Below, piece by piece: positions 1 through 10,514 of a DNA stretch of 64,000 nt. The DNA comes from Bisporella sp. PMI_857 (lineage: Eukaryota; Ascomycota; Leotiomycetes; Helotiales; Helotiaceae). Location of the stretch: positions 62,001 to 126,000 of the forward strand of contig JAJSPD010000026.1 in assembly GCA_021307315.1 (NCBI GenBank), given 5' to 3'. The notes below the pieces were generated by a model. It saw only the letters and a program-made list of their open reading frames with translations, made no database searches and had not been told where the DNA came from. The position numbers and the translations under genes are program-made. Numbering within the stretch: position 1 is the first letter of the stretch; each line of letters starts with the position of its first letter.

Positions 1-381
1 GCCCGTCTTCATCCGCCACCGCACCGCAGACGAGATTGCAGAAGCCGAGAACGTCAAGGTTGAATCGCTACGAGATCCCCAAAATGACGCAGACCGTGTC
101 AAGAAGCCAGAATGGCTGGTCATGATCGGTATATCCCCCTTTTCCGATTCCTGCATATCACACCACCCTTTCATTGTCAACTACTAACCAGGAAAATAGG
201 TGTCTGCACACACTTGGGATGCGTACCCATCGGCGAAGCAGGCGACTTCGGAGGATGGTTCTGCCCGTGCCACGGCTCTCACTACGATATCTCTGGACGT
301 ATAAGAAAGGGACCTGCGCCATTGAATCTCGAGATCCCAGAATACGAGTTCGCTGAAGAGGATTCGCTGATCATTGGTTAA
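1..381 (+). CDS. RIP1: Rieske iron-sulfur protein of complex III, C-terminal part (5' truncated by window)
   Basis: This is the catalytic iron-sulfur subunit of mitochondrial cytochrome bc1, which passes electrons from ubiquinol to cytochrome c1. The visible exons are 2-128 and 200-381, joined across a 71-nt intron (129-199) with a CTAAC branch site. The joined frame contains both cluster-binding boxes of the family, CTHLGC and CPCHGS, whose Cys and His residues hold the 2Fe-2S centre, followed by the expected C-terminal beta strands and a TAA stop at 379-381. The N-terminal presequence and the membrane anchor lie left of the window. The two boxes make the identification secure; the symbol follows yeast usage. 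Confidence 0.97.
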
Positions 382-835
382 GCGCAGTGTATACTTAAGA
401 AGGCAGAGGTAGTGGGAGAAAGAGCGGAGGATATGATAGATGTGTTGGCTTTAGACGGGGAAGATGACGCCCTTTGTACAAAAATATCGCCCCCAAAATC
501 TATTGAAAACTATTACAAAACTGTGTCTCTTCAACTCGCTTTTGTGATATTCATCATACATTAGAATGGCGTTTCCATCATTTCAGAACTCCCGATCTGT
601 CAGACTGTGAGCCTTAATAGTGTAACCTCGATAGATCATACCGTTTTCACTGCGTAGCTAGCCTGGCTACTCTATTAACACAGACACCACTCCAAACCCA
701 CGCATCGGATGGACTAATCTTAAGAATAAGAACGTCGGGGGATAGCCACGGCTTATGTAAACTTTAAAGATGGCTCGATCAAATGCTTTACATATCTATT
801 TGTAATATTACAAGCATCTACCACAACCGCCCTCA
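382..835. other. Intergenic region between convergent RIP1 and CCT1
   Basis: This stretch lies between two converging stop codons and should hold both 3' UTRs. I see no coding exon or repeat in it. Confidence 0.6.
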
Positions 836-2687
836 TTAATGTCCATGTCCATCGTCCTCAGCTCTCTGCTCCGGATCCAGCTTAATCAGAGTATCTATCC
901 TCATGATCGATATACAAGCCTCGACCGCCGACTTTAACTGCCTCACTTTGCTCATGCTCGGCTCCAAAACACCAGCCTTAATCTCGTCAATCACCTTGCC
1001 CTTGGTCAAATCAAGACCATAATTCTTATAGTTCTTCTTCTTGGCGATCGTCTTCTCATCCTCGTTTGCATCACCGTCTTGGATGCGCTGGGATAGGGCA
1101 TGGCGTGACCGTAGCTGGGCAACGAGCTCAGCGGAGTCTTTAGCTGCATTGACAGCGAGGGTTTTTGGGATTACGAGGAGAGATTGGGCAAATTCTCCGA
1201 TGGCGAGCTGTTCTCTTGAGCCGACGGTGCCAGCGAATTCTTCGAGATAGATGTGGAGAGCAGTCTCAACTGCACCGCCGCCTGGTACAATACTGCCACT
1301 CTCAAGTGTTCGCTTGACGGCGCAGAGTGAGTCGTGCACCGATCTCTCCATCTCGTCTAGTTGGTAATCATTAGGACCTCGGAGAATGATCGATGCCGAT
1401 GTGTGTACTTTGGTGCCTTTGACCAATATACATTCATCATCCGAGATTCTTTCCTGAACTACTTCTTCTGCATGACCTAACGAAGAAGCATCGAACTTCT
1501 CGTCGCCATTGAGATCGGACAGGGAGCTGATCAAGGTAGCGCCTGTTGCCTTTGCTATTCTCCGTAAATCTTCCTTCTTGCATCGCCGTACTGCCATGGC
1601 TCCCTTCTCAATGAAAAGCTTGAGGACCAAGTCATCGATACCCTTAGTAGTCAAAACAACATTAGCACCAGCCTTCAGGATCATCTCTACTCGATCCATG
1701 ACTATTCCTGCCTCACGAGCTCGGATCTGTTCTAATTGCTTAGGATCATCAATGGTGATATGCACTCCAAGCTTCATTCGCTCCTTCTGCAAGTTCATGT
1801 CCAGAACAGCGATCTTTGCATCGGTGATCCTTGTCTTCATAGCCTGAGAAGCTACTGTGCAATTCAATGCATAGCCCTTGACCAGTATTGACTCTAGTGC
1901 TCCCTTCCCGTGTGCCTTTAGGATGTTCACAGCCTTGACTGGATATTTGACCTCTTGTCTATTGTTCGTGGATTTCACCGCTTGTATAGCATCAACGACC
2001 ATATTCGCAAAGAAGGCTGAATCTGAGCCAATGATCTTGCTCGACATTGAGGTTTTCGCAATACTGATCAGTGATTCCCGCCCAAGTTGGTCGACCTTTA
2101 CGGCAATGTTCTCGTGCATGTACTTTACTGCTTCACGAAGAGCTAATCGGTAGCCAGTTATGATGGTGGTAGGGTGTATTCGGTTCTTCATAAGCTCGTT
2201 CGCTCTTCGCAGTAGCTCCGCAGCAATTATGACTACGGACGTTGTTCCATCTCCAACCTCTTTGTCTTGTAATTGCGCCAGATCAACCAGAATCTTTCCG
2301 GCAGGGTGCTCGACATCGAGTAAACTTAGGATAGTTGCTCCATCATTTGTCACAGTAACATCCTTAATAAGTCAGCTATTCTGTTTATTGCTATTACTCG
2401 ATTAAGCCTTACTCCTATATCATCCACCATCATCTTGTCTAGCCCGCTAGGGCCAAAAGAGCTCTTTACAACATTCGCAATAGCTTGAGTAGCGAGAACT
2501 ACAAATAGTTAAAGAGGGCCACATTTGCAAAGCATAGTACACATACCATTTTGGTCCCGAATATCAGCACCACTGATTTTCTGCCCACCAAGAACTGAAC
2601 AAGGTTAGTTGGGGCATTTTCAGTAGCGGAAACTCCGATCTTACACAAAGTTCCAGCATTCCGGGGTTGCTCGAATAAGGATCCCAT
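836..2687 (-). CDS. TCP1: T-complex protein 1 subunit alpha (CCT1)
   Basis: This is the alpha subunit of the cytosolic TRiC/CCT chaperonin, which folds actin, tubulin and other substrates with ATP. Exons on the minus strand are 2687-2645, 2594-2547, 2498-2413 and 2362-836, giving 567 residues, close to the yeast length. The first exons give the fungal TLFLGG and KISGADIR segments and the LGP-like [10 protein letters not shown] loop. The large exon opens with TNDGATIL, followed by the ATP-site motif GDGTTS, and later VPGGGAVE. All splice phases close exactly. It is divergent from the prolyl-tRNA synthetase, sharing a 659-nt upstream region. Similarity to yeast Tcp1 extends over the whole length, so a different CCT subunit is unlikely. 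Confidence 0.96.
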
Positions 2688-3346
2688 TTTGCGTGTGGAA
2701 GGTGGTTTTGTGCTCGCAGCTATTATTTCACATCCATATATTTTCTTCGCGGTTCTGAGCAACGCGCATCAACTGGCGCTAAACCGAAGATGTCTTAGCG
2801 CAATAGCCTTGTCAGTCTCCCAGCCTCACCAGCACTGTCGTCTTCTCCTAAACGTCAACAAGTCACTCTGCATGAATTGAAATGGAGTGTCTCGTATTAT
2901 TCAATCAACTAATCAAGAAAGCATTCTTAATATGTTTCCTTTTGTTTGCGGGAAATCGCAACGCAGAGTCCAGTCTAAGCCTGATTATTACTTGCTAAGT
3001 GTTTCGCGTAACCACTTAAGTAAAGCTTGGAGAGTTGACGATTTACATTAATGGTATTCAGTAAATCATACTCACAGTGCAGGCCTCTAACTTCGGCAGT
3101 GAGAATTAATGGTTGTTTGTATTTTGTGTCAAATTGGAATATAATAGGTTAAACCATAGAAAGGGGTAATAAGGCTGAATTCTCGCTTAGAACAGCCCAC
3201 CCTCTAAATCGCGGGGTGAAGAGTCAACAGGACAGCCTCAACCTTTGACTCAACTTTTGACTCAACTTTTGTCGCAAGCAACCCTCCCTACGTTAGATAT
3301 AAAATCGGCCAGTCCCTCGCACATAAAATCCTCATAGAGAGAAATC
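2688..3346. promoter_or_regulatory. Shared upstream region of TCP1 and prolyl-tRNA synthetase
   Basis: This 659-nt region separates two divergent start codons and presumably carries both promoters. No coding exon is supported. Gcn4/CpcA-type elements near its right end are listed separately. Confidence 0.6.
3246..3264 (+). promoter_or_regulatory. Two perfect TGACTCA (Gcn4/CpcA-type) sites upstream of prolyl-tRNA synthetase
   Basis: TGACTCA occurs at 3246-3252 and again at 3258-3264, 12 bp apart and 83-101 bp before the ATG. A near-match in the opposite orientation (GAGTCA) is at 3221-3226. TGACTCA is the core recognised by the bZIP regulator Gcn4/CPC1/CpcA, which controls amino-acid biosynthesis and several aminoacyl-tRNA synthetases. 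Function here is inferred from sequence and position. Confidence 0.65.
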
Positions 3347-5261
3347 ATGGCGGATAACGGTACGAAATATCCATAAAACCAATCTTTTGAACTCGTCAAG
3401 CAATACTGATATCTCCCTAGCAACCCCTGCGGATGGGCCCTCCAAGAGCGCGTTGAAGAAGGCCGAAAAGCAAGCAAAGCAGGCCGCGGACAAGGCTGCT
3501 AAAGCTGCCAAACAAGCTGCGTTGCCAATCGTCGGTGCAAAGAAGGCAGATGTGGATATCATTGGAATTACGTCGAAGAAGGCTGAGAACTTCCCCGACT
3601 GGTATCAACAAGTAGTGCTCAAGGCGGAGATGATCGAGTATTACAATGAGATCTCAGGGTTTTTCATTCTTCGCCCTGCCTCAATGTATATATGGAATGT
3701 TATTCGAAAGTGGTTTCAAGAGCGCATTGAGGCTTTGGACGTTGATGAGGCCAGTTTCCCCATCTTCTTATCTTCGAAGTCGTTAGAGAAGGAGAAAGAT
3801 CATGTTGAGGGTTTTGCTCCCGAGCTTGCCTGGGTTACCAAAGCGTATGTCGAATCTGGTCCTGGTATGAATGCATGCTAATTTGATTAGTGGAGATAAG
3901 GATCTCGAGGTTCCTGTCGCCGTCCGTCCAACATCGGAAGCTGTCATGTACCCTTACTACTCTAAGTGGATTCGAAGCCACCGAGATCTTCCCTTGAAAC
4001 TCAATCAATGGAACAGTGTAGTAAGATGGGAGGCCAAACAAACCACACCATTTCTTCGAGCTCGAGAGTTCCTATGGCAGGAAGGGCATACTGCCCACTT
4101 GACAGAGCAGCTCGCAGGCAAGGAGGTCTTGGAAATTCTTGAGCTTTATGCCGGAGTTTACGAACAGTTACTGGCAGTTCCAGTTGTTCGGGGTAGAAAG
4201 ACAGAGAAGGAGAAGTTCGCCGGAGGCTATTACACGACGACAGTTGAAGGATACATCCCATCCAACGGAAGAGGTATTCAAGGTGCGACATCACATTGCT
4301 TGGGACAAAATTTCAGTAAGATGTTTGATATCACAGTTGAGAATCCAGATGCTAAGCCTGAGGATACCAACAAGCATATCCACGTCTGGCAAAACTCATG
4401 GGGTCTTTCTACACGTGTCATTGGTGTTATGGTTATGATCCACGGTGATGATCAAGGTCTGGTACTTCCCCCTCGGATTGCCAAGCTTCAGGTTGTTATT
4501 ATCCCCGTCGGAATCAACAAAAGTACTTCAGAAGAGGACAAGAAGAAGCATTATGATCAGCTACAGGACTTTAAGGATACTCTGAAGAAGGTTGGTGTAA
4601 GATCAGACTATGATATTCGTGATGGTTATACTCCAGCGTGGAAGTTCAATGATTGGGAGCTGAAGGGTGTGCCATTACGTCTTGAGGTAAGTTGTGTTGA
4701 TATTAGACATCTTATATCCAGAGTACTGACAACTAACTCTAAATGACAGTTTGGACCTAAGGATGCGGCGCAGTCTGTGGTCTCCTTTGCTAGACGAGAT
4801 ACGGGGGAGAAGGGCACAATCTCTATTGATACGCTTAGTACAGGAATTCCTGCGCTACTTGAGAAAATTCAAAGCGAGATGTATGCCAAAGCCGAAGCAT
4901 CTTTCCGGTAAGTTAATACTATCCCGGAATGATCGTGCAGATATCTTACAAAAACTATAGCTCGCACCGCATCAAGATTGAGAAATGGGAGGAGGTGGTT
5001 CCAGCGTTAGATTCCAAAAATGTTGTTCTCATTCCCCACTGCTTAGAGGAGAAGTGTGAGGACAAGATCAAGGAAATCACAAAAGGCAAACCTGATGAGA
5101 CCGCCGGCCCAGCAGAGCAGAAGGTTCCAAGTATGGGTATGAAGAGCTTGTGCATTCCCTTCGAGCAGCCTGATGGCCTTGTTGTCGGACAAACGAAGTG
5201 CCTGAATCCAGAGTGCAGCGCCAACGCGAAGGAGTGGTGTATGTTTGGTAGGAGTTATTAG
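3347..5261 (+). CDS. Cytoplasmic prolyl-tRNA synthetase (eukaryote/archaeal type)
   Basis: This enzyme charges tRNA-Pro with proline in the cytosol. Exons are 3347-3359, 3421-3844, 3891-4686, 4750-4907 and 4961-5261, giving 563 residues. A Lys/Ala-rich N-terminal tail precedes the class II core. Class II motifs are visible: [15 protein letters not shown], then the motif-2 loop [12 protein letters not shown], and the motif 3 region around PLRLE and FGPKDA. The C-terminal zinc-binding/ProRS_C domain ends in FGRSY, diagnostic of the eukaryotic/archaeal type rather than the bacterial or mitochondrial type. The first exon is only 13 nt; its ATG gives MADNA and the phase fits. There is no YbaK editing domain. 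It forms the left boundary of the accessory cluster. Confidence 0.96.
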
Positions 5262-5628
5262 AGGAGTGGTTGGTATAGCAGCGAGAAAAGTAAAGTGCTT
5301 GAGCCGGAAAATGACTTGATGATACAGATGATTGCCTCTATTGCAGCTAACTACTATCCAGAAGTGAGGGTAGATAGATAAGAATAGAGATTTTTCACAT
5401 TCCAGACTACTCAGAGAGTGTCATAGTAATATGTTGTTAGGAGGACTTTACTTGAACGTCTACACTCAAGTAATTGAGCTGAGCAGTGTACCTTTCCATG
5501 CTACAACCACGTGGATGATCTCGCTTATGACTAGCGCCTCAGATTGCATACCTTCGATATCTAGAACTGCAATCTATCTGCTTCTTTGCCTTATACAAAT
5601 CGGTTTCCATTCTCCCCAGACATTTTCG
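5262..5628. other. Intergenic region at the left border of the accessory cluster
   Basis: This contains the 3' flank of the ProRS gene and the upstream region of the first UstYa-like gene. The UstYa frame happens to stay open upstream of the chosen ATG, but that extension has no family character. No other gene is seen. Confidence 0.55.
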
Positions 5629-6460
5629 ATGGCGAAGTACGAGGAGATACCTTCAGAGGAAGAAGATGCTTTGGCTCATAGAAAGTCGATTTACACAGCT
5701 TTGAAAACGTGGCTGCAGGCAGGAATCGCCTTCTTAATAGTCTTTATTGCGCTCCTAGTTGGCTATAGCACTGGCCGCCGCTCCAATGTATTAACACACG
5801 GAGGTCTTCTGTGTTAGTTTCCATTACCGTTCTCTCAGGGAGTTTTTTCTGACGCGATTCTTCCAGCGCCAGAAGGAACTGTAACAGAGATTTGGTACCA
5901 TAACCTGAGCTTTTCCGGACAGCCTACACCAGAATCTGAAGCAGCTTGGTCGTCCATAGTTCCAGGTAAGATGAGTTCCAGAACTGATTGACTTGAAATT
6001 CCTCCTGATCACTTACAGTTGGCCGTGGTTTTGTGCATCACCCAGAGATAGCACCTTTCATATCTAACATCGCTGTCTTCCACCAACTACATTGCGTTGT
6101 AGGCCACCTCTTTCCTCACAAAGAGTTTCAAGATCGCAAATTTAACACTCATCACTACAGCACGGAATTCGAGTAGCATACTATACCACGCTCCATGAGC
6201 TCAGAAAGTCAAATGGCTCGTCAGATTCTGATCCCTATCTTGAGTCCATTGGTGCTCGCACTGATAATGTGCATATGCGACACTGTTTTGACTACCTGCG
6301 CCATGCGATAATGTGTGCCGCAGACACAAATCTGGAGACCGTAAGTCGAGAAGAACGTAAAACAACGGGATGGGGATCAGAACGAAAGTGCCGGGACTAT
6401 GGCGCTGTAAAAACTTGGGCAGAGAAGTGGCGGAATTCTTCGGACACAGGCATTTTATAG
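5629..6460 (+). CDS. UstYa/DUF3328-family oxidase 1
   Basis: Members of this family catalyse oxidative cyclisation or other oxidations of peptide natural products such as ustiloxin, asperipin and cyclochlorotine. Exons are 5629-5812, 5867-5965, 6019-6098 and 6161-6460, giving 220 residues. The start MAKYEEIPSEEE is the usual short acidic cytosolic head, followed by one membrane span (about residues 29-46). The PEGT and AAW segments come next, then both signature HxxHC motifs: HQLHC at 116-120 and HMRHC at 159-163. Typical family landmarks follow: CFDYLR, IMCAAD and KCRDY..WAEKW. All exon phases match. It converges on the second UstYa gene with only 44 nt between stops. The substrate is inferred to be the nearby repeat precursor. 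Confidence 0.93.
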
Positions 6461-6504
6461 ACAATGTAGATATTATAAATCCTTTTTACAGTCGAATTTC
6501 TAAA

Positions 6505-7451
6505 CTACGTATTTGCGATCCTCGGTACAAGGACAGACAGGTCGCTCATATCGACCATCCTCCCTCGAGCCCATTTATCTAATTTCTCCCAATTAACGCA
6601 CTCATGATCACTATATACAGTAGAATATGGTATTCCATCCCCCCACCGAAATGTTGACAGAGTTGTATCGCCTCTGCACATCGCTGCTTCACGCCAGTAC
6701 TCAAGACAATGATCTACCGCAAGTCAATATCCAGCTTCTCAGATGCAATAACCTGAAGCATACCAATATGTGGGCCCTCTCTTCGCCTCTCATCATCCGT
6801 CATATTCGGGTAATAGTAATCAAGGTTCAAGTGTCGTCGAACACGTTTCTGTTTAAGATTTCAGTTATAAAAAAACCAGTGCTGAGTGCAAAGGAACTCA
6901 CAATACAATGCAGTTCATGATATATGGCGGTCTCAGCTATATATCCAGATCCGTCTTTGAATGCTATACTTGTCTCGTTAATCGCATCCAATTCTTTCTG
7001 GGAAATTTTGATGGTCATTGCTGTTTCGTGTCAGTAAACCCGTAGATGATAAAGGATCTAGGCTGCTGACGCTCAATTAGCTTCCTCCATGCTTCGTCAT
7101 GTTCTTGTCCTGGATCTCCTGTATACACATTGTTTTTTATGTTCCTCCAGAGCCTCCTCTTTTCGTAATGCATTGAGCTTTGAGCAGGTGCTTGAGAGGC
7201 GACTCAGCTATTCTCCTTTTTGTTCCTCAAAACTTAAATGAGAACATACAGAAAGTCAGTTTCGGTCGTATGCAATTATCTGTCTCATTTCTCAACCAGA
7301 GTAACATGAATACCACATTTGATATCAGCAGTACAAGAAGGGTGAGGCTGTGAACGGAAAGCCCTTTCCTCGATTTTTCGAGACCTCTTGTCTCTGATAT
7401 TCTCAGTGCATACAATCTCGAATACCCCTTCGAACTCATTATCCTTCTCAT
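6505..7451 (-). CDS. UstYa/DUF3328-family oxidase 2
   Basis: This is a second UstYa-type enzyme. Exons on the minus strand are 7451-7250 (an in-frame ATG at 7439 is an equally good start), 7202-7071, 7020-6902, 6848-6764 and 6713-6505. From ATG 7439 the protein has 244 residues. A membrane span sits in exon 1. Exon 2 carries VYTGDPGQEHDEAW, the usual Y.G.P..E.D.AW block. Exon 3 has DGSGYIAE and HELHC at 142-146. The second motif HIDHC (174-178) is created by splicing exons 4 and 5, and is followed by EYWREAAMC and FRWG. Intron 2 contains a perfect TACTGAC branch site. It differs clearly from oxidase 1, especially at the C terminus, so it is probably not a recent duplicate. Confidence 0.93.
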
Positions 7452-8260
7452 CACCTTAAGTCACTCATCTTCAGATCCCATTGACACCATACTACCCATC
7501 AGCATGGTGTGTATTTAACAACAGACGTGGCTCTAATATCACCCTAAGCGAAATGTGGGGAAACCATTCAGGAGGCGGGTCGGCTAAATCCTGCTATGCA
7601 AGTGTTTATCAACCGCATGGCTGTGTAGCCCTCCATCTTGATGGTCTTCTTTGAATTTAACATCACATGACGCATACCAAAATCTCTAAGTGAAACCGGG
7701 CCTGGAATTCTATGCATGTAGTCTGAATAGATCAGAATGCACAACCTCCTCATTTATTAAACCCTTACAATCAATATTGTCACATCAACTCTCATGGATC
7801 CGTCTGTAATGCGTTCAACGTTGGGCAAATTAGGCGAATTATTCTGTCATTCAACATGTTACATGACAACCTCAACAATAATATCTCTGCATAAATGCCG
7901 TGTCAAACATGCAATCAGGATCACACCTTCCAGGAGAACCATACGACGTGCCAACAATAACAAACCTGTAAACGCCCTTGAGGATACAGCGAGGGGCAAA
8001 GGGATATCGAATTGGAGATTCTATGTTCGATTCTATTTTGAGCAATCATGATTGGTCAAGAAATGGTGGGTGGGCTATTATGTTGCATATGAAATTTGAA
8101 TGGGCAAAAGTTGTTTTACTGTATTCTATCAAATGTAGCTGACAGTAGAGTCTCCGTTCCTATAGACCTCTTCTAAATACTCCTCTCTAAGTTGCTCATA
8201 TGATATCAAACAACACTGATTTGGTGGTTTATTGCCTCCAACAGAGCAGACGTTCACGAC
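7452..8260. other. Intergenic region between UstYa oxidase 2 and the repeat precursor
   Basis: The oxidase 2 promoter and the 3' flank of the precursor should lie here. Short open frames exist on both strands but none shows family character, a signal peptide or repeats. I see no further gene. Confidence 0.5.
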
Positions 8261-8436
8261 TCAGTTTACCACCTGATCGGGAGCCCAACTGCTCCTGATC
8301 ACCTCGTCTGCATCAGCGCCTCGATTAGAAATCTCGCTGGCACTCCAACTGTTCCGGATGGCCTCATCGGCATCAGCACCACGATTTGCAATGGTTTCGG
8401 TGCCCCAACTGCTACGAATAACTTCGTCGGCATCCG
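8261..8436 (-). repeat. Three tandem 60/60/54-nt coding repeats in the precursor
   Basis: Unit 1 is 8378-8436, unit 2 is 8318-8377 and unit 3 is 8264-8317, followed by TGA. The ADADE..IR.SW half is conserved while the remainder varies: GTETIA, SASEIS, APDQVV. This leaves a constant part and a variable part in each copy. Confidence 0.9.
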
Positions 8437-8567
8437 CTAAACAATATGTTATTCGAGGAAAGCATGAATATGCAGAAAACTGAGCAGGAAGTACCTGTAG
8501 CAATGGGCAAGGCCAGAGCCGTTGCCAAAAGAGCAACCAATGGAGTAAGATAGCTTGTGATTTTCAT
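8261..8567 (-). CDS. Candidate RiPP precursor: secreted peptide with three 20-residue repeats
   Basis: Exons on the minus strand are 8567-8495 and 8436-8261, giving 82 residues. Residues 1 to about 19-24 form a clear signal peptide (MKITSY, then a Leu/Ala-rich core ending LALPIAT). The rest is entirely repetitive: unit 1 (25-44), unit 2 (45-64) and unit 3 (65-82). Each opens ADADE, then V/A, then IR, S/N, SW, followed by a variable block, and units 1 and 2 end in NRG. The intron falls exactly between signal peptide and repeats. Signal peptide plus tandem core repeats beside UstYa genes is the layout of fungal dikaritin precursors (UstA, PhomA types). Unlike those, no KR or RR site separates the units. 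I recognise no close named homologue; the RiPP role is inferred from architecture and neighbours. Confidence 0.82.
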
Positions 8568-9480
8568 ATCGAAGTGTGGCAAGTTTGTTCCTCGAATGCT
8601 GATGTGCAAATTCTTCTAGTGCTGTTGGAGGTTGAATGATACTGATTTAAAGAAGTCTCAACATCTGAATTTGGAGCGGAGTGGATGGACGAGAACTCCT
8701 CACATTATTTCCGTCTTGGCAAAACACACTTATGCATAGCCTAAGAGATGTCCAATTTACGATTTGAAGTGCAGCGTACATTCAAAATAGTTCTAAGACG
8801 CTTTCCTGGACGCCAGCAATCCGGGCGTACGTAAACAACCCACTCTCGCTTATTGGCGCTTTTACCCCTGAATATATGATGGGTTGCCATAAAGGGCTGC
8901 AAAGCTTGTTTACCTTGCCTCCATCGTCCTTGAATCAATCTTTGACCTTCCCTTGCAAGAAACCCGTAGCAGCCTAATTTGAAATAGTGCGGGGACGCAA
9001 AGCTAAGACGCTCAACATGTATTGATGTGGCGTGGCCCGCATGAACGCACAGGCCAATCATGGTTATCTGACCACTTCTTACCTCCAACAAACGTTGGTG
9101 TTGTGTAACACCATATCACGAAATTATCGAGATACATTAACCTGCATGCAGACTTCAGTGGTGCAAATTAAGTGAAGAAGACAGACGCTATCTTAAATTC
9201 GTGTAAAAACAGGAGTGAACAGTTGGCAATCTAAACATTTACTATCACAGTTTCAAAAGGATTCAAATTAAATTAGTAAATGCCTTGATTCTGTCGCTTC
9301 CCCTGGGCCTTCCAAATATTACGGCAGTATTTGAGGCAGCGGTAATTCTGAGCTTTCAATCCAGATGTGGAAAAGGCTCCCCACCCAAAGCTTAACGAAG
9401 TTCCTCATATTATCTTGACCACCAAGAAGACGAGACCCACGCCCAGAGCAGCCCGGGTGACTACCGCTTTTGCGTTAAAA
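8568..9480. other. Intergenic region between precursor and hydrolase (divergent promoters)
   Basis: The precursor and hydrolase genes diverge from this 913-nt stretch, so it should hold both promoters. A 116-codon open frame on the minus strand (8741-9091) has no recognisable domain and I do not call it a gene. Confidence 0.5.
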
Positions 9481-10291
9481 ATGTCGTCCCAGAAGCCAAC
9501 AGTACTTTTCGTCCATGGAAGCTGGCACAGCCCTAAGCACTTTGAGAGTGTGAGGAAGTTGGTAGAAGAGAGCGGCTATCCGACAGAATGTCCTCTCCAG
9601 CCTACATTTGACGCAAAACCTGCACCCCCTTTGATTTCGCTCGCAGATGATGTCAAGGTTATTCAGGATTTGCTCACCAAGTTGATAGATCAGGAAGGGA
9701 AAGATGTTATCGTAGCAATGCATTCTTACGGTGGCGTGGTCGGATCAGAAGCCGTGCTTGAGTCCTATTCAAAGAAGCTACGGGAGAGCAGTGGCCTTCC
9801 TGGTGGGGTGATTCGACTTTTCTACATGTGTGCCTTCATCATACCAGTTGGAGCGTCACTTGCTACGGCTCTTGGCGGAAGTCTTCCTCCGTTCATCAAA
9901 GTCGAAGTATGAATTCTTATCCGCATTATCCGCATATTAACCTGCTAACGGTGATTTCAAACGATAGGAGAATGGACTTTGCAACATGGAAGACCCGCAT
10001 CGCAGGTTTTACAGCGATCTTCCTAAGGAAGAACAAGAACACTGGGTCTCCGAACTGGCTCCTGGACCAGCCATTGCTCAACAGACTCCTTTGACATATA
10101 CGGCGTATCAACATTATCCGTCCACTTACCTTTTCTGTACCGGTGACGAAGCTCTGCCGATTGAGGTTCAGCAGATGATGGTGGAAAGGTCAGGGGCCAA
10201 ATTTGATACGGAATCCTGCACGGCTGGCCACTCACCATTTCTCAGCCAGCCGGAAGTTGTACTTGAGATTATCAAAAAAATTTCAGCCTAA
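9481..10291 (+). CDS. Alpha/beta hydrolase (esterase/peptidase-like)
   Basis: This is a compact single-domain alpha/beta hydrolase of 249 residues. Exons are 9481-9906 and 9968-10291. The oxyanion segment HGSW is at 12-15. The nucleophile elbow HSYGG puts the catalytic Ser at 82. An acid is likely in FCTGDEALP, and the catalytic His is at 230 in AGHSP. The order and spacing fit the AB_hydrolase_1 family of methyl- or salicyl-esterase-like fungal proteins. The ATG at 9481 is the first in frame; upstream codons are open but unlike the family. No signal peptide is seen, so it is probably cytosolic. In the cluster it could hydrolyse or release an intermediate; the substrate is unknown. Confidence 0.88.
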
Positions 10292-10514
10292 AATGTTTGT
10301 CCGAAAGTTGAATTAGCTCGGAGAACTAAATAATGACTCTTTTTAAAATTTTCTATCTGTATGTATGTGCAATATATCCCTATTAGAAAGTGCCTTGCTA
10401 AAAGAAATTTTGATCCTCCTATCTCCAACACGCAATTCTCATGTCCCCCCGCATTATACATTGGAAAACTACAGTGCTTTTTCTTGACAATCATACAATG
10501 AAATATACAAGCAT

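Noticed and set aside
3347..5261. Prolyl-tRNA synthetase as a self-resistance gene of the adjacent cluster
   Set aside because: ProRS is a known natural-product target, but this copy looks like the ordinary housekeeping gene with amino-acid-control sites. Without evidence of a second copy the adjacency is probably coincidental.
8261..8567. Alpha-type mating pheromone precursor
   Set aside because: A signal peptide with tandem repeats fits, but the repeats have no WC..PGQ.C-type core and no KR separators, and oxidase genes lie next to it.
8741..9091. 116-codon open frame on the minus strand in the accessory cluster
   Set aside because: No recognisable domain, signal peptide or splice support; consistent with chance in promoter DNA.
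9367..9480. N-terminal extension of the alpha/beta hydrolase from an upstream non-ATG codon
   Set aside because: The extra codons lack an ATG and any family likeness; ATG 9481 gives the normal start just before the first beta strand.
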